Assembly: GCF_001311925.1 (NCBI RefSeq)
Contig: NZ_BBCG01000024.1
Span: 1 to 49,918, forward strand
Source of the DNA: Cellulosilyticum ruminicola JCM 14822
Lineage (GTDB): Bacteria; Bacillota; Clostridia; Lachnospirales; Cellulosilyticaceae
Reading direction: 5' to 3'
Length of the DNA: 49,918 nucleotides
Made by a program: the position numbers and the translations under genes. Below, one piece after another: positions 27,753-35,883 of this stretch. Under the pieces are notes generated by a model. The model was not told where the DNA came from. It did no database searches and was given only the letters and a program-made list of their open reading frames with translations. The first letter of the stretch is position 1, and every line of letters starts with the position of its first letter.

Positions 27753-28493
27753 TTACTCAGCAAAGTATTTTGCATACATTTCATCATATTTTCCACTTGA
27801 TTGAAGTTCTGCTAAAGTTTCATCAATAGCCTCTTTAAGTTCAACATCACCTTTTTTAACTGCTATTGCGTATTTTTCTTCAACAAATGGTGCTTCTAAT
27901 ACTTTAAGTCCTTTTTGAGCAGCTACCATACGTTTAGCAGGCTCTTCATCAATAACAACTGCATCGATTTTACCATTTACAAGATCCATAACAGCTAAAG
28001 TTCCTTTATTAAAAGGTATACATTCTACATCCTCTTCTTCACTAATATATTCTTCACCTGTTGTACCTAATTGTACCCCTACTGATTTACCTTTTAAATC
28101 TTCACCTACTTTAATATCTTCATTTTCTTCTTTTACAATGATAACTTGTTTAGATGTAAAATATGAATCTGAGAAATCTACTTGTTTTTCACGAGCTGGT
28201 TTAATTGTCATACCTGAAGCTACGAAATCTAATCTTCCTGCATTAAGCTGTGCAATTAAAGAGTCAAACTCCATATCTTCAATCTTTAATTCTTTTCCTA
28301 ACTTCTCAGCTACTGCCTCAGCAATCTCCACATCAAAACCTACAATCTCTGTTCCTTCACGATATTCAAATGGTTCAAATTCAGCATTTGTTCCCATAAC
28401 GATATATTGTTTACCACAGCCAACCATCATCCCCATAAGTAATGTTCCTATTGTTAATACTGCTAATGCTTTTAATAATTTATTTATTTTCAT
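27753..28493 (-). CDS. polar amino acid ABC transporter, substrate-binding lipoprotein
   Basis: A 246-residue SBP_bac_3 family protein. Residues 1-26 form a lipoprotein signal with the lipobox MVGC, so the mature protein is anchored to the outer face of the membrane by a diacylated cysteine. The ligand domain starts YIVMGTNAEFEPFEYREGTEIVGFDVEIAEAVA-like and has GRLDFVASGMTIKPARE and a VGVQLGTTGEEY hinge. It is the first gene of a three-gene operon. Pattern suggests polar or basic amino acids; not resolved further. Confidence 0.92.
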   Translation of the reverse strand: MKINKLLKALAVLTIGTLLMGMMVGCGKQYIVMGTNAEFEPFEYREGTEIVGFDVEIAEAVAEKLGKELKIEDMEFDSLIAQLNAGRLDFVASGMTIKPAREKQVDFSDSYFTSKQVIIVKEENEDIKVGEDLKGKSVGVQLGTTGEEYISEEEDVECIPFNKGTLAVMDLVNGKIDAVVIDEEPAKRMVAAQKGLKVLEAPFVEEKYAIAVKKGDVELKEAIDETLAELQSSGKYDEMYAKYFAE

Positions 28494-28550
28494 AAAATCG
28501 CCCCCTTTAATTATGCTATATTCTCACTGTCTTATTAAAATTCTTAATAA

Positions 28551-28579
28551 ATTATATTTTTTCAAACACTTCTTATGAA
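28551..28579 (-). promoter_or_regulatory. promoter of the amino acid transporter operon
   Basis: TTCATA (complement of 28574-28579) and a perfect TATAAT (complement of 28551-28556) are 17 bp apart, followed by about 57 bp to the start codon. No T-box or other leader structure was recognised. Confidence 0.55.
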
Positions 28580-28648
28580 TAAGTATACATAGATATGAAT
28601 TTATAGTCAACGATTTCACTTAAACTTTTTCTATTTTTCTACATTTTT

Positions 28649-28954
28649 CTAAGATTCATAATCCACAACAATGCGACTTATGGCAACTTGTCTAACAAGA
28701 TTCTGTCCGATTGCCACATGAAGTGGATGATTTTGATAACCTTCTAATGCTTCTTTACTTGTAAAAGTCGAATAAAGTACTACATCATATGCAGCTGCAC
28801 TTATATTGTAATTCTTACCTACCTCAATCTCTACAAGTCCTTCTATTTTCCCCTTTAAACCTTCTAACTCAGCTTTCATCTTAGCAATAATTTCTTCTTT
28901 GTTTCCATGTACTTCATGCTCTTTCACTTGCCACATTACAATATGTTTAATCAT
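28649..28954 (-). CDS. Dabb (stress-responsive alpha/beta barrel) domain protein
   Basis: About 101 residues: MIKHIVMWQVKEHEV at the start, VEIEVGKNYN, AYDVVLYSTFTSKEALEGYQNHPLHVAI and VRQVAISRIVVDYES. This is the typical Dabb ferredoxin-like dimeric fold, found in small stress-related or uncharacterised enzymes. I choose the ATG at 28954 because GGAG lies 8 nt upstream; the GTG at 28963 overlaps that site. It lies alone between the transporter operon and the receptor remnants. Function unknown beyond the fold. Confidence 0.85.
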   Translation of the reverse strand: MIKHIVMWQVKEHEVHGNKEEIIAKMKAELEGLKGKIEGLVEIEVGKNYNISAAAYDVVLYSTFTSKEALEGYQNHPLHVAIGQNLVRQVAISRIVVDYES

Positions 28955-28994
28955 TTTATACACTCCTTTTCTCTTTTGTTTCTTACACTTTTAT

Positions 28995-29911
28995 TTAACC
29001 TGTATTTAAGCTGAAAGTCAATTTCTTTTCACCCCAGCCACATTTCTGTAAGCTCATTTCACCCTCATACTTATAAATATTTCTTACAATGTTACCAAGT
29101 CCATAGGGATTTTTAGCAATTGCTCGTTTAATTAAGTATTCTGCATTATCTTTCCTTGCTTTTTTCACTTCTTTTGGTATTGAATAGTACACTTTAAACA
29201 TAATATACCCCTTATACCAGACACCTTCTACACTAATGTTTTTATCTCTATCTTCTTTAATATGCTCACATTACTCTAAGACATACTCTAAAATGTTATC
29301 CAAAAACATACAAAGTTCTACTGTTCTCATTCCTACTTTTTCAGACAAACTAATATTAACTTTCATTTTTGAACTAATTATGATCTCATCCTTGTTTAAA
29401 TAACTATAACACAAGAATTTAAATATCAAGGTATATACACTACCCATTAAACTTAACACTATGCAGCTCACCCATCATACTCTTCTTGCCCTCTTTGATA
29501 CATTTGATACATAATTTCTTTTTTCAAAAAAGGCTTACACCTAAAGCTACACCTAATGTACACACATGAATTAATAAATCTCCTGTTATAAAGCTTACTG
29601 ATTCATAACCTATACGCATATAAACCCTATCTATTAAAATTCTTATGACTGTTTGTCCCGCTTCGGAAATAACATAAGTTAAGAAGAATGTACATATACG
29701 TATTTTAAACTTCCCTTCATGAAATAGGTTATTAAGTATAAATGCTGACATAATAATATACCCAGTATTACTACTCATCCCCTGTCCATATATTAATTCG
29801 ACACATACTAGTGTTAAAATTCCCCCCATAAATTATAGTTCTTTTCTTGGTAAATTTAGCTATTGGCATAAATAAATTTGTAATAACACATAATTCCACT
29901 GTATATAACAT
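28995..29911 (-). pseudogene. decayed AgrC-like GHKL receptor (paralogue C)
   Basis: Pieces of a third AgrC-type protein are spread over this stretch. The N-terminal membrane part is seen around 29911-29480, including VELIYGQGMSSNTGY and FFLTYVISEAGQTVIRILI, but it is broken by runs of G (29822-29827) and T. After a gap, an ATPase-like part shows KMKVNISLSEKVGMRTVELCMF, then an in-frame TAA at 29271-29273, then CEHIKEDRDKNISVEGVWYKGYI and PYGLGNIVRNIYKYEGE. The order and motifs match paralogues A and B. Multiple shifts, a stop and missing middle sequence indicate true decay, not only sequencing error. No function expected. Confidence 0.6.
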
Positions 29912-29960
29912 ACATAATATTATGTGTACAAAATATAAATTTCAACAGCTTCTCACCCCA

Positions 29961-31280
29961 CTATTTACTTACTGTATTAAAACAAATTTCTAACTTATGC
30001 CATTTTCCTTCTGTATAAAATTCCAACTTACCATCATATCTTTGTATAATTTTATTAACGGCCCCTAACCCATATAAATCATTTTCTAAAGCAAATCTAG
30101 TTTCTGTGGCACTACTAATCTTTTCTTGTTCTGCATTTTCTGATTTACTGAACCAAATCTTAAATATAATATATCCTTTATACCAAACACCTTTAATTTT
30201 AACTTTTCTCCCTTTGCCTAAAGTAATATTCTCACAGGCTTCTAAAGCATAATCTATGCTATTTCCTATTATCAAACATAACTCTTCAACGCTTATACCC
30301 AGCTTCTCAGGTAAACTTATATTTATGCTTATAAGAATATGCTTTTCACAAGCCACTTTATATTTCTCATTCATAATTGCATCAACTATGGTATTACCCG
30401 TTAATATATTATTTTCTTCAATAATGAGCTGTTCCTGTAGCGCTTCTACATAAGGCTGCATACACTCTATTTGTTCTGGTTCTATAAGTCCTATTAACTT
30501 TGTTACTTCATTACTTACTGTATTCTTCTCAACTTCATTCTCTCGTTCTAGCCGTATAAGGCATTTATACGCTTCTAACTGCTGATTTGAAAAATTATGT
30601 ACTAATTCCTTTTCTTTCACTTCATATTGCTTCACAATCATCTTATGGCCCTTTATATAAAAACTAAGCTTCCTATCAATGCTATATAAATTGTTAGTAA
30701 AGGTCTAATATCACCATAGTAGACTTCAAATCCTTGTATATAAGCTTTAATCCCCATGTTAGCTGTCAATATAATAGCTATGCCTACAAAGCTATAAAAA
30801 GCACTTTGATACAAAGATAATTTCTCATATACTGTTTTATTCCTATAGTATAAAAAATGTACTTTTAAACACCTTAGTCAAAATAACACATACGATTAAT
30901 GCAGCTATAGCTGGAGACAAATAGTTTCTTATTATTTCACTCTTGAACTTGTCACCTATATAATCAAAAATTACCCACCAAAAAGTATAGTTAATATAAT
31001 AAATTGATTGTACTAAACAAAATTCCCATAACTTATTTTTAAAAATCATATGGATAAATATAAAGTTAAGGACTAAATATAAATAAAAATCTTCTTCAGC
31101 TACTTTGGCATAAACAATATATAATCCCACAATAATGCCTATTACAGACATATGACTAACAATATTCTTTACACTCAATTTTGCTTTCTTTGAAAAGATA
31201 CTTATTAAAATAATATTTCCTGTAAAAGATAAAACCCACATCCCCATCTTGTCTATTCCAAAGCTTAAAGTCTCCACCAT
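29961..31280 (-). pseudogene. AgrC-like GHKL receptor split by two homopolymer indels (paralogue B)
   Basis: Three pieces form one protein of about 435 residues. Residues 1-145 (31280-30843) hold about five membrane helices. Removing one T in the run at 30852-30857 continues into FLYYRNKTVYEKLSLYQSAFYSF and two further helices. Adding one T in the run at 30659-30663 continues into FYIKGHKMIVKQYEVKEKE and the cytoplasmic part. That part shows a modified H-box (VHNFSNQQ), a modified N-box (GNSIDYALEAC instead of SNSIDNAIEAC), VWYKGYIIFKIW, and a G-box-like LYGLGAVNKIIQRYDG. The start has AAGGTGAGTAT before ATG. It may be an intact gene with sequencing errors, or a phase-variable or recently inactivated receptor. 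Confidence 0.65.
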
Positions 31281-31307
31281 ATACTCACCTTTATTCCTAT
31301 ATTTAAT

Positions 31308-32609
31308 CTAGCTTGTTGCATTGAACCTTAATTCTAGCTTATTTCTATGAAGTGCTACTACTTCATTAAGCTGCCCTTCATACTTTTTAATATATCTTTC
31401 TATAACTTGTAATTCTGTTTTTTTATCTTCTGTAGCTTCTTCTGCATGACTATACCATAACTTCAGCATAATATAGCCCTTATACCAAACACCTTCTACC
31501 AAAATAGATTTCTCACCTTTAACTGCTTCACACTGTCTTATAGCATAATCCAAAGCTTGTCCCACAATAATGCTAAGCTCAGTGCTATTTAATGCAATAT
31601 GATCTGGAATACTAATCTTATTGGCAAGCTTGATTCCCTTTTCCTTTGTTATAAGATACTTTTCTCTAAGCAGCGCATCTAATACTCTATGCCCCGTTAA
31701 CAAAAATTCTTGATTCATAGGTTCTACAGCACTTGCTAACTCCTCTGCATACTGTCTGATTTCTTCAAATCCAGATTCTTCTGCCAGCTGTGCCAAACCA
31801 CTAATTTGCTGATGTAACATCTCTTTATCTTTTTGATTAAATAAGTCCTGCTTCTCTAACTGTTTTGCAGTTACTACATGCTTCTCAGTAAAGCTTTGAA
31901 TTAACAATGCTTCTTTATTTGTATAGGTATTATGGATTTCGCCATAAGATTGCAGCATAATGGCGCTGCCTAATATAATGACCACATAAATACTTAAGAA
32001 TAGTGTAATATTTCCTTGTGCTACATTCCCCTTCAAACCATCTACAACATCCATCCCCAAACCTGCCATTTGACCTATACCGTTCATTATAATCAAAATT
32101 ACAATTTTTTTAAAAGGAGAAAGCTTTCTATAACAGGCTTTATCTTTGTAATAAAAAGGTGTACTTTTGATGAGCAAAAATGCGATGATTACACTAATAA
32201 TTTCCGGAATACATATCCATTCATTCATAATCACTTCTCCTATAAGGTCTAAGTCACCTATTTCAAATAAAATAATACCTAAAACTAGCTCTATGCTTCC
32301 TACAACAATGATCAGCATCTCATAGGCCACCCACATACTCCATATCTTGTAAAATATTGTTCCCTTATACAAAAATACTACAATTAATACGCCCCATAAC
32401 GTATATATTGATACCTCTAAATCTTCTACACTTCCACCTCTAAAATAGATAAATAAAGAACTTAAAATACCCATACCACTATACAGTAAAATTCTCTCTA
32501 AATTAATCTTACTTCTCTCTAGAAAAATCTGTGTAAATATGCCTATACAAAATGTAATTTCCAAGCTTAGTAATGTTAATTTTAATATCTCAATAATACT
32601 GCGCCACAT
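31308..32609 (-). CDS. AgrC-like membrane receptor with degenerate GHKL domain (paralogue A)
   Basis: A 433-residue protein: about six to seven membrane helices (residues 1-210), a coiled linker (about 215-275), and a C-terminal GHKL-like domain. The kinase signatures are worn: no H-box HDxxNH is visible in the linker, the N-box reads VGQALDYAIRQC (Asn replaced by Gln), and the G-box glycines are missing (ELQVIERYIKKYEG). GVWYKGYIMLKLWYS is shared with the two downstream paralogues. It may bind a peptide and act as a decoy or partner of the intact kinase rather than phosphorylate; this is inference. AAAAGGAGC precedes the ATG. It is followed after 27 bp by paralogue B, so they form one transcript. 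Confidence 0.75.
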   Translation of the reverse strand: MWRSIIEILKLTLLSLEITFCIGIFTQIFLERSKINLERILLYSGMGILSSLFIYFRGGSVEDLEVSIYTLWGVLIVVFLYKGTIFYKIWSMWVAYEMLIIVVGSIELVLGIILFEIGDLDLIGEVIMNEWICIPEIISVIIAFLLIKSTPFYYKDKACYRKLSPFKKIVILIIMNGIGQMAGLGMDVVDGLKGNVAQGNITLFLSIYVVIILGSAIMLQSYGEIHNTYTNKEALLIQSFTEKHVVTAKQLEKQDLFNQKDKEMLHQQISGLAQLAEESGFEEIRQYAEELASAVEPMNQEFLLTGHRVLDALLREKYLITKEKGIKLANKISIPDHIALNSTELSIIVGQALDYAIRQCEAVKGEKSILVEGVWYKGYIMLKLWYSHAEEATEDKKTELQVIERYIKKYEGQLNEVVALHRNKLELRFNATS

Positions 32610-32659
32610 ATCTAGCTCCTTTTATCTAGTTTATGTATATAATATTATTACCTAATATT

Positions 32660-32687
32660 AGTATATTAAATTCTGACTATACTACAA
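32660..32687 (-). promoter_or_regulatory. promoter of the receptor array
   Basis: TTGTAG (complement of 32682-32687) and TATACT (complement of 32660-32665) are 16 bp apart, about 50 bp before the start of paralogue A. It lies just after the terminator at 32721-32765, so the receptor array has its own transcription start. Confidence 0.5.
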
Positions 32688-32720
32688 ATAGAAAATTATG
32701 CACTTTTACAACAATTAAAT

Positions 32721-32765
32721 AAGGGTTATTTGCATATTAATACCAATTGAATGCAAATAACCCTT
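32721..32765 (-). terminator. hairpin terminator after the small helical protein gene
   Basis: AAGGGTTATTTGCAT (32721-32735) pairs perfectly over 15 bp with ATGCAAATAACCCTT (32751-32765). On the minus strand the stem is followed by ATTTAATTGTTG, a modest T-rich stretch. Confidence 0.65.
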
Positions 32766-32816
32766 TATATGTTCACCTTATTCTTATGATTAGGCACTTA
32801 TTAACTACATTTTTTA

Positions 32817-33071
32817 TTAACTATGATAAAACTGTTGGTGATTATATCCTTTCATATTTTCCGTATACTCACTTAATATCTCTTTATACTTGGCATAGCT
32901 TTTCTCAGAAATCTTTCCGCCTCTATAACTCTCTTCCACTAACATAATAGCATCCTTCCTAGATTGAATCGCTAAGTCCTTATAATTATTCTCTAGATAT
33001 AACTTCAAATCATTGATCAACATTTCGATTTGCTGCTCTACTGGATTTTTCACCTTATGTCTAAAAAACAT
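32817..33071 (-). CDS. small helical protein downstream of the Gly-Gly peptide gene
   Basis: An 84-residue soluble protein beginning MFFRHKVKNPVEQQIEML, with ENNYKDLAIQSRKDAIMLVEE and GKISEKSYAKYKEIL, ending KGYNHQQFYHS. It is predicted to be mostly alpha-helical with no membrane segment and no signal. I do not recognise the family. I prefer ATG 33071 with AAGGTGG upstream; a GTG at 33101 is also preceded by GGGGGAGG, giving 94 residues. It follows the peptide gene on the same strand past a hairpin, and a TATAAT box (about 33111-33116) may start it separately. Size, fold type and position would suit a bacteriocin immunity protein, but that is only a hypothesis. Confidence 0.6.
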   Translation of the reverse strand: MFFRHKVKNPVEQQIEMLINDLKLYLENNYKDLAIQSRKDAIMLVEESYRGGKISEKSYAKYKEILSEYTENMKGYNHQQFYHS

Positions 33072-33134
33072 ACTCCACCACCTTAAGCTTATTATAATCA
33101 CTTTCCTCCCCCTATTATATCAAATCCTAAACGC

Positions 33135-33164
33135 AAAATGAGCTAATTAACATTAGCTCATTTT
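33135..33164 (-). terminator. hairpin terminator after the peptide gene
   Basis: AAAATGAGCTAAT (33135-33147) pairs with ATTAGCTCATTTT (33152-33164) with a 4-nt loop, 17 bp after the peptide stop codon. The minus strand ends in TTTTG, so termination may be partial, allowing some read-through into the small helical gene. Confidence 0.7.
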
Positions 33165-33180
33165 AATATGTATTAGATAA

Positions 33181-33360
33181 TTACCAACCTGCTATTTTTT
33201 TAACAGCTGCTCTCTCTTTACGATAGAATTTTGCTCTAGCTCCACCTATAACTTTTTGTTGTAAATCTTCCTTCTCTACTTCTTTAAATCCTACACTTAT
33301 TTCTTTAAAAGTATTAGCATTTATTTTTTCCTTTGAATTCATTCGTAATTTATTTAACAT
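33181..33360 (-). CDS. candidate double-glycine-leader signalling peptide or bacteriocin precursor (ComC-like)
   Basis: A 59-residue precursor if started at ATG 33360, which has AAGGGGG 9 nt upstream and lies downstream of the mapped promoter. The 40-residue leader ends KEVEKEDLQQKVIGG, closely like the ComC leader pattern (EKDLQKIKGG) cleaved by C39-peptidase ABC exporters. The predicted mature part is ARAKFYRKERAAVKKIAGW, 19 residues with eight basic and one acidic... side chains counted as R/K seven, E one, net strongly positive. It follows the kinase and regulator genes on the same strand and has its own promoter. No AgrB-type protease or C39 exporter is nearby. The peptide gene is short, so the call depends on motif plus context. 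Confidence 0.68.
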   Translation of the reverse strand: MLNKLRMNSKEKINANTFKEISVGFKEVEKEDLQQKVIGGARAKFYRKERAAVKKIAGW

Positions 33361-33412
33361 ATCCATCATCCCCCTTAGATAACTTGTTTTATTAACTATA
33401 TTGTACAACAAA

Positions 33413-33461
33413 ATTATAATATTTCAATTTTATTAGTTCAATATATCCATTCGTTGTTCAA
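33413..33461 (-). promoter_or_regulatory. peptide promoter with TTGAAC direct repeats
   Basis: TTGAAC (complement of 33436-33441) and a perfect TATAAT (complement of 33413-33418) are 17 bp apart, giving a leader of about 45 nt. A second copy of TTGAAC (complement of 33456-33461) lies exactly 20 bp upstream of the first, in similar surroundings (ATCTTGAACAA and ATATTGAACTA). LytTR regulators such as ComE and AgrA bind paired direct repeats about two helix turns apart, so this is a candidate site for the adjacent regulator. Confidence 0.5.
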
Positions 33462-33514
33462 GATGTTGTTTTTTTCTGCATAAAATGTACTTTATAATTT
33501 TTCATTTTACCGCT

Positions 33515-34864
33515 TTATGCTTGAAGTGCTTTAACTGCTTTCGTATTAATTTCTACTTGCAGAATAAACTGAAAATCACCTGAATTTGTTTTAACATCAC
33601 CATCATATTTTCTAACGCTTTTTTTAATGTTTCCTATACCAAAGCCATGATTTTTCTTATCTTTTTTAATAGTTTCTATCTTATTTTTTAACTTGGATAC
33701 CCTTTCTTCTTTCATCGTATTGATAACTTCATATAAAAAATAACCCGCTCTGTAATTACATTGAATACTAATTTTTCTTTTTTCAGGATCTTCTATACGT
33801 TCACAAGCTTCTATGGCATTATCAATACTATTAGATAAAATAATGCATAAATCAACAAATTCCATATCAATATCACCTTCTACACCTACTTTAACCTCCA
33901 TATGAATTTGCTTTTCATGTGCAACGGCATATTTCTCATTTAATATGCTATCTACAATAGTATTACCTGTTGATATAAGCCCCATCTTACTTTCTACATT
34001 AGCTCTTATATCATGAATATATTTTTCTAATTCTTCAAGCTTATTTTCTTGCAATAAACCTTGCATAGCTATCAAATGATTTTTCATATCATGTTTAATT
34101 TCTCTAATTTCCTTATGACTTTCTTCAATTTTCTCATAATAAGTCACCTGTCTTTTAAATTGTCTCTTTATTAATTCGTTAACTTTTAAATAATAATTTT
34201 GAGCAATATTTTTATCTATCCCTAGAGCTAAAGCCATTAATGAAATAATACTGGTTATTGACCATACTATAAGTGTTACTGGCCCTATGCTTATTTTTTC
34301 TAAATTATCATAACAATTAAGTGCAATTAATGAATTTATATTTACACAATATCCTAGTATACATAGTAGAACACCTTCAGCCTTTGAAAAAACAATACTC
34401 TCACAATTTACTGTTTTAAATAAGTTAAACTTTTTAATTATACGTACAATCATCCATGTTACTAAAAATTCAATAATACTTACTGAAAAATAATATATAA
34501 ACCAATTAGACCATAAATCATCCGGGAAACAGCTGCATGCAATATTGCAAAGATATCCAATTAATCCTTCAACCCCTAAAATAGATAAAACTTTCCATAT
34601 CTTGGTTAATAATTCATTTTCATTAAATAAAAAGCATAAAATTACTATCCCTATAAAGAATATTCCATTTAGAATTTCCCAATCATTAAATATTACAGCT
34701 TGTATCATAAATACAATTATTGACCAAATGATACATTGTATTACCTTTTTTATAGTAACTTTCGCCCTTTTAGAAATAAGGTCTACAAGTAAACAATATA
34801 TAGCCGTTGATAATGCAAGTTCTATCCCTGCTATTATGTAATGATCTAAAATATTATTCACCAC
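33515..34864 (-). CDS. AgrC/ComD-type GHKL sensor histidine kinase
   Basis: A 449-residue membrane kinase. Residues 1-225 hold about six to seven helices that would form the peptide receptor. The linker contains the full H-box REIKHDMKNHLIAM with the phospho-acceptor histidine near 255. The ATPase part has TGNTIVDSILNEKY, the N-box LSNSIDNAIEACE, and the G-box KNHGFGIGNIKKSV. All catalytic motifs are present, in contrast to the three downstream paralogues. The start (GTG, AGGAGGGAAC upstream) overlaps the regulator stop by 11 bp, so the pair is translationally coupled. It should phosphorylate the LytTR regulator in response to an extracellular peptide. Confidence 0.9.
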   Translation of the reverse strand: MVNNILDHYIIAGIELALSTAIYCLLVDLISKRAKVTIKKVIQCIIWSIIVFMIQAVIFNDWEILNGIFFIGIVILCFLFNENELLTKIWKVLSILGVEGLIGYLCNIACSCFPDDLWSNWFIYYFSVSIIEFLVTWMIVRIIKKFNLFKTVNCESIVFSKAEGVLLCILGYCVNINSLIALNCYDNLEKISIGPVTLIVWSITSIISLMALALGIDKNIAQNYYLKVNELIKRQFKRQVTYYEKIEESHKEIREIKHDMKNHLIAMQGLLQENKLEELEKYIHDIRANVESKMGLISTGNTIVDSILNEKYAVAHEKQIHMEVKVGVEGDIDMEFVDLCIILSNSIDNAIEACERIEDPEKRKISIQCNYRAGYFLYEVINTMKEERVSKLKNKIETIKKDKKNHGFGIGNIKKSVRKYDGDVKTNSGDFQFILQVEINTKAVKALQA

Positions 34865-35573
34865 GTTCCCTCCTTAGGAAGACGCCGAATTTTTCTTTAA
34901 ATGATTTAAGTTTTAGTCTACTAATATAAACAACGTCTCCATTTTGCATAGTCACAGTACTTTGATCATGTTCACGAATATATACCATGTTAATCAAATA
35001 TGATTTATGAATTCTAAAGAAGTTGCGGTCTACAAGTTGTTTTTCAAGTTCATTGATTTTATTATCCACAATATATGGTTTTTTCATAGTATTAACCTTA
35101 ATTTTTCTGTCTTGTGTTTCGAAATATACTATATCAATAAGTGGTATTTGAATGAACTTTTGTCCTTGATTAAGTACTAAGAATTGGCTTTCTCTCTCCT
35201 CCTTTCTTTTTAACGCAAGGTCTAATGTTTGTTCAAGCTCATCTTTTTGAATTGGTTTTAATAAATATCTAAGGGTGTTTACTTCAAAAGCTTTATAAGC
35301 CTCTTCTTGATGACTTGTTGTAAAAATAATGTCACTTGTATGTGTTTTTTCACGTATCTTTTTTGCTGTTTCTATACCACTCATACCATCTTGTATTGCT
35401 ACGTCTAAACAGAATATATCATATTGATCAAGTGATACTTTTAATAAATCTTCTCCTCTTAAAAAATCATCTATGGAATATTCTATTTTACGTTCTTCAA
35501 AATAACCTTTTAGCAATCTTATTAAGTGGTCTCTAAAAATTTTTTCATCCTCACATATAGCTATTTTAATCAT
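34854..35573 (-). CDS. LytTR-family response regulator (AgrA/ComE type)
   Basis: A 239-residue cytoplasmic regulator. The receiver domain (1-120) has the acidic pair in AICEDE, the phospho-acceptor Asp57 in FCLDVAIQDG, and the conserved lysine in RYLLKPIQ. The LytTR DNA-binding domain (about 135-235) shows IPLIDIVYFETQDRKIKV, FFRIHKSYLINMVYI and VYISRLKLKSFKEKF. AGGGGGC precedes the ATG. It is the first gene of the regulator-kinase pair, with the peptide gene following. Phosphorylation should lead to binding at paired direct repeats, with the peptide promoter as the obvious candidate. Confidence 0.92.
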   Translation of the reverse strand: MIKIAICEDEKIFRDHLIRLLKGYFEERKIEYSIDDFLRGEDLLKVSLDQYDIFCLDVAIQDGMSGIETAKKIREKTHTSDIIFTTSHQEEAYKAFEVNTLRYLLKPIQKDELEQTLDLALKRKEERESQFLVLNQGQKFIQIPLIDIVYFETQDRKIKVNTMKKPYIVDNKINELEKQLVDRNFFRIHKSYLINMVYIREHDQSTVTMQNGDVVYISRLKLKSFKEKFGVFLRRERGE

Positions 35574-35840
35574 TCTATGCCCCCTAATTCCAATGATTTA
35601 TTTCATAGCTTATATATCAGTCTTTCCTGCTATAATGCTACAATTACATTTTATCACAATTTTATTATTTTTTCATATATTTTATTATTTTCAAAATAAA
35701 AAATTGTATATTTTTATAGTTACACCCACTAATTTTTAGCAGTTTTTACATTACTTTATTATATTGCATATTTATACTTGTGAGTTTTAACATAAAAGCA
35801 AGATACTACAATATTTCATGTCACCTTATTCTTTAGCAAA
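35574..35840. other. AT-rich intergenic stretch upstream of the response regulator
   Basis: About 270 bp of very AT-rich sequence that must hold the regulator promoter. A TTGTGA box (complement of about 35667-35672) is present, but I could not find a convincing -10 at the right distance. No RNA gene or repeat recognised. Confidence 0.4.
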
Positions 35841-35876
35841 AAAAGCCTAGCAAGTTATAATTTGCTAGGCTTTTTT
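35841..35876 (-). terminator. terminator of the cellulase operon
   Basis: AAAAGCCTAGCAA (35841-35853) pairs perfectly with TTGCTAGGCTTTT (35862-35874). The minus strand continues with a T-run (complement of 35838-35844). It separates the GH9 gene from the signalling locus. Confidence 0.88.
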
Positions 35877-35883
35877 ATATCTA

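Noticed and set aside
28494-28648. T-box or other amino-acid-sensing leader before the ABC transporter
   Set aside because: The leader after the promoter is only about 57 nt and shows no T-box motif or terminator.
32817-33071. Possible AgrB peptide-processing protease for an Agr system
   Set aside because: The protein has no membrane helices and no His-Cys protease motif, so it cannot be AgrB.
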